Assembly: GCA_003486665.1 (NCBI GenBank)
Contig: DNGF01000107.1
Span: 1 to 5,842 of the forward strand
DNA: 5,842 nt
DNA from: Oscillospiraceae bacterium
GTDB lineage: Bacteria; Bacillota; Clostridia; Oscillospirales; Acutalibacteraceae
Direction: 5' to 3'
Shown here one piece after another: positions 3,409 to 5,842 of the stretch. The notes under the pieces are model-generated. The model saw only the letters and a list, made by a program, of their open reading frames with translations. It was not told the origin of the DNA and did not search any database. The position numbers and the translations under genes are program-made. Every line of letters begins with the position of its first letter. Position 1 is the stretch's first letter.

Positions 3409-5646
3409 TTAAATAAGCGAAAGCTGCTCGCCTGCGTCCTCTGCGCTCAGTGTTGCTCCCGATGCGGGCAGGTTCTTCGTCTTGTATCTGTAGGGCTTTG
3501 CAAATTCACCCTTGCGATAATCCCTGACGAGCTTTATAACATGACCCTTTTTCAGCGTCATGACCGCAACGCCCTGCGTATCCTTGGTTGTCTTGGGAGC
3601 TATCGCTCCCGTGTTGAACAGCAGGAGCTTGCCTGCCGTTGATTCAAGCACAAGGTCGCAGTCCTCTTCAATCTTTCTTATCGCCGCTATGGGTGACTTG
3701 TTGCTGTACGCCTTGATAAGCTTCTTTCTGTTCGTCTTGGTCTGATATGAAGCGAGGTCAACCTTAGCGACCTTTCCGTTTTCAAAGAAGAACATTACAT
3801 AGCCCTTGTAATCAAGCGTAGTCAGCATATAAATTGCATTTTCTCCGCTGTCCATCTGGAGCTTGTTGGCAACAAAGTCGCCGAGCTGGCTCGCCTTGCC
3901 GAGGTCAAAATCAGCTGCCTTCGCCTTATATACCTGACACTGATCCGTGAAGAACAGCAGATCCGTATTGTTGGTCGCTTCGACTTCAAGCAGCATTTCG
4001 TCGCCCTCTTTGAGCTTCTGCTCGCCGCTCATTCTGAGCGCCTGCGGCGTAATCTTCTTGAAATAGCCCTCCTTTGAGAAGAAAAGAGTTACAGGGAAAT
4101 CGGGAATCTCCTCCTCGACCTCCTCCTCGGCTACCTCGGAAGCGAAAATAATCTGAGTTTTTCTGTCCTGACCGTATTTATTAACAACATCGGTCAGCTC
4201 ATTGACAAGAATTTTCTTTATCTTCGACTTATGAGCCAAAATATCCTCCATCTTTTCAATATCGGCTCTGAGCTGTTCGATGTCCTGCGTTCTTTTGAGA
4301 ATATACTCGCGGTTGAGATGACGGAGCTTGATCTCGGCAACATAATTCGCCTGGATTTCATCAATTCCGAAGCCGATCATCAAGTTCGGAACGACCTCGC
4401 TCTCCTCCTCGGTCGAGCGGATTATCTTGATCGCTTTGTCGATATCAAGAAGGATTTTCTGCAAGCCTTCGAGCAAGTGAAGCTTGTCCTTCGCCTTGCT
4501 CAGATCAAAATAAACCCTGCGCTTGACGCACTCGGTTCTGAATGCTATCCACTCGTTGAGTATCTCGCCTACACCCATGACCCTCGGCGCGCCGGCAATC
4601 AGCACATTGAAGTTGCAGGAGAAGGTGTCCTCAAGCGGAGTAACCTTATAAAGCTTCTGCATGAGCTTGTCGGGGTCTGCGCCCTTTTTGAGGTCGATTG
4701 TGATTTTAAGTCCCGACTTGTCCGTTTCGTCACGGATATCGCTTATCTCACGGAGCGAACCCGACTTAAATTTTTCAATAACCTTGTCGATTATCGCTTC
4801 GGCAGTCGTTGTCGGAGGGATCTCGGTTATGTCGATACATTTATTGTCCTTGTCGTAGCTGTATTTCGCCCTGACCTTAAAGCCGCCGCGTCCTGTCTTA
4901 TAAATCGTATCAATAACATCTCTGTCATAGAGAAGCAGTCCGCCGCCGGCAAAATCGGGAGCCTTAAGCGTTTCGGAAATATCGGCTTCGGGGTCTTTAA
5001 TCAGCGCAATCGTAGTTTCGCAAAGCTCACGAAGATTAAACGGACAAATTGAGCTTGCCATACCTACGGCAATACCCGTTGTCGGGTTGGCAAGAATGCT
5101 CGGAAAGCGCACGGGCAAAAGACTCGGCTCTTTCATCGTGTTGTCGTAGTTATCGACAAAATCCACCGTATCCTTATCAATTTCGGCAAAAAGCTCGGTG
5201 CAGATCGGAGCGAGCTTTGCCTCGGTGTATCTCGGAGCTGCCCACTGCATATCCCTCGAATACGCCTTGCCGAAGTTACCCTTTGAGTCAACGAACGGGT
5301 GCAGAAGTGCCTCATAGCCCCTCGAAAGGCGAACCATCGTATCATAGATTGCCGCATCGCCGTGGGGATTGAGCTTCATCGTCTGACCGACAATGTTCGC
5401 CGATTTTGTTCTTGCGCCGTTGATGAGTCCCATTTTATACATTGTATAAAGGAGCTTTCTGTGCGAGGGCTTGAAGCCGTCAATTTCGGGAATAGCACGA
5501 GAGAGAATAACGCTCATCGCATAGGGCATATAGTTTGTTTCGAGCGTTTCGGTGATATTCTGACGTAAGACATCGCCTGCGCCGAGAATATGGGTATTAC
5601 GATCCATTTCCTCAACGGCTTTTTCCGTTTTCTTTTTCTTAGCCAT
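3409..5646 (-). CDS. parC: Type IIA DNA topoisomerase subunit A, topoisomerase IV-like (ParC/GyrA family)
   Basis: This 745-residue protein is the DNA-cleaving subunit of a type IIA topoisomerase, which passes one duplex through another in an A2B2 complex. The amino end is lysine-rich. The breakage-reunion domain runs from about 27 to 505: YAMSVILSRAIPEIDGFKPSHRKLL (42-66), NPHGDAAIYDTMVR (93-106) and AAPRYTEAKL (136-145), where Tyr140 is the DNA-linking tyrosine and Arg139 its partner. NPTTGIAVGMASSICPFNLRE (187-207) follows. A charged, coiled-coil-like stretch spans about 430-490. An acidic linker (504-515) leads into a beta-propeller-type C-terminal domain of about 200 residues. It is shorter than in GyrA and shows no QRRGGKG-like GyrA box, which favours ParC, but the ParC/GyrA choice is inferred. 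ATG 5646 follows GAGGGG by 8 bases, and 14 bp separate it from the B-subunit stop, as expected of an operon. Confidence 0.92.
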   Translation of the reverse strand: MAKKKKTEKAVEEMDRNTHILGAGDVLRQNITETLETNYMPYAMSVILSRAIPEIDGFKPSHRKLLYTMYKMGLINGARTKSANIVGQTMKLNPHGDAAIYDTMVRLSRGYEALLHPFVDSKGNFGKAYSRDMQWAAPRYTEAKLAPICTELFAEIDKDTVDFVDNYDNTMKEPSLLPVRFPSILANPTTGIAVGMASSICPFNLRELCETTIALIKDPEADISETLKAPDFAGGGLLLYDRDVIDTIYKTGRGGFKVRAKYSYDKDNKCIDITEIPPTTTAEAIIDKVIEKFKSGSLREISDIRDETDKSGLKITIDLKKGADPDKLMQKLYKVTPLEDTFSCNFNVLIAGAPRVMGVGEILNEWIAFRTECVKRRVYFDLSKAKDKLHLLEGLQKILLDIDKAIKIIRSTEEESEVVPNLMIGFGIDEIQANYVAEIKLRHLNREYILKRTQDIEQLRADIEKMEDILAHKSKIKKILVNELTDVVNKYGQDRKTQIIFASEVAEEEVEEEIPDFPVTLFFSKEGYFKKITPQALRMSGEQKLKEGDEMLLEVEATNNTDLLFFTDQCQVYKAKAADFDLGKASQLGDFVANKLQMDSGENAIYMLTTLDYKGYVMFFFENGKVAKVDLASYQTKTNRKKLIKAYSNKSPIAAIRKIEEDCDLVLESTAGKLLLFNTGAIAPKTTKDTQGVAVMTLKKGHVIKLVRDYRKGEFAKPYRYKTKNLPASGATLSAEDAGEQLSLI

Positions 5647-5660
5647 TCATATCACCCCTC

Positions 5661-5842
5661 TCAGCTTAAATCGAGCATATCAATATAAAGATGTCCGTTG
5701 TCGGCAATATGCTCCTTACGTCCTGCAAGGTTATCGCCGAGCAGCATATCGAATATCTGTGCCGTTCTCTCCGCGTCCTCAGGGAGAATCTCTACAAGGC
5801 GGCGCGTTTTGGGATTCATTGTCGTCATCCACATCATGTCAG
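5661..5842 (-). CDS. parE: Type IIA DNA topoisomerase subunit B, C-terminal end (partial; ParE/GyrB family)
   Basis: Only the last 59 residues are inside the window; the gene continues past the right edge. The stop TGA is at 5663-5661. The readable end has MWMTTMNPKTRRLVEI (3-18 of the fragment), the LWxTTMxPxxRxLxxV signature that closes the TOPRIM part of GyrB/ParE. It continues with AERTAQIFDMLLGDNLAGRKEHI (24-46), the conserved MGDxxxxRxxFI tail that contacts the A subunit. The B subunit supplies ATPase and metal-binding TOPRIM functions to the enzyme. The order B then A with a 14-bp gap is the standard operon arrangement. The ParE rather than GyrB name follows from the partner and is less certain than the family. 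Confidence 0.88.
   Translation of the reverse strand, partial: DMMWMTTMNPKTRRLVEILPEDAERTAQIFDMLLGDNLAGRKEHIADNGHLYIDMLDLS

Noticed and set aside
4231..5052. Long plus-strand open frame (273 codons) opposite the topoisomerase A gene
   Set aside because: It lies wholly antisense to a clearly conserved gene, lacks a recognisable domain, and its regularity follows from the codon use of the other strand.

Overview
The window reads as ordinary chromosomal housekeeping DNA from a low-to-mid GC, Gram-positive anaerobe of the class Clostridia. Oscillospiraceae/Ruminococcaceae-like is my best guess, from general resemblance only. The signs are a sporulation-type SigH-like sigma factor, strong GGAGG-type ribosome binding sites, some TTG starts, textbook TTGACA/TATAAT promoters, and U-tract terminators. 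No mobile element, CRISPR array, tRNA, rRNA or phage gene was seen.

Layout, left to right. The left edge (1-17, minus) holds the first codons of a gene starting MYEDK, which looks like a small zinc-ribbon protein. Upstream of it on the same strand is a SigH-like sigma-70 factor (98-655, minus). A 301-bp AT-rich spacer (656-956) carries two divergent vegetative promoters: one for the sigma gene, and a perfect TTGACA-17-TATAAT for the plus-strand unit. That plus-strand unit is truB (tRNA pseudouridine-55 synthase, 957-1850, TTG start) followed 13 bp later by a ten-helix DMT/EamA-type transporter (1864-2772). It ends at a strong terminator (2790-2828).

Facing it is secG (2901-3152, minus), with its own promoter (3185-3213) and terminator (2850-2878). 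The right half is a type IIA topoisomerase operon on the minus strand: the end of a GyrB/ParE-family B subunit (5661-5842, cut by the window edge), then a 745-residue A subunit (3409-5646). The A subunit lacks a visible GyrA box and has a short C-terminal domain, so topoisomerase IV-like (ParC) is the better call.

The genes serve tRNA modification, protein export, DNA topology and transcription control, and are not evidently one pathway. The least explained element is 3281-3393 on the plus strand, between secG and the topoisomerase gene. It has a TATAAT box, three consecutive hairpins and a six-T terminator tail, but no coding gene, which suggests a small non-coding RNA of about 100 nt. The topoisomerase A subunit also has an unusual quinolone-pocket sequence. 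Nothing here clearly amounts to a new multi-gene system.
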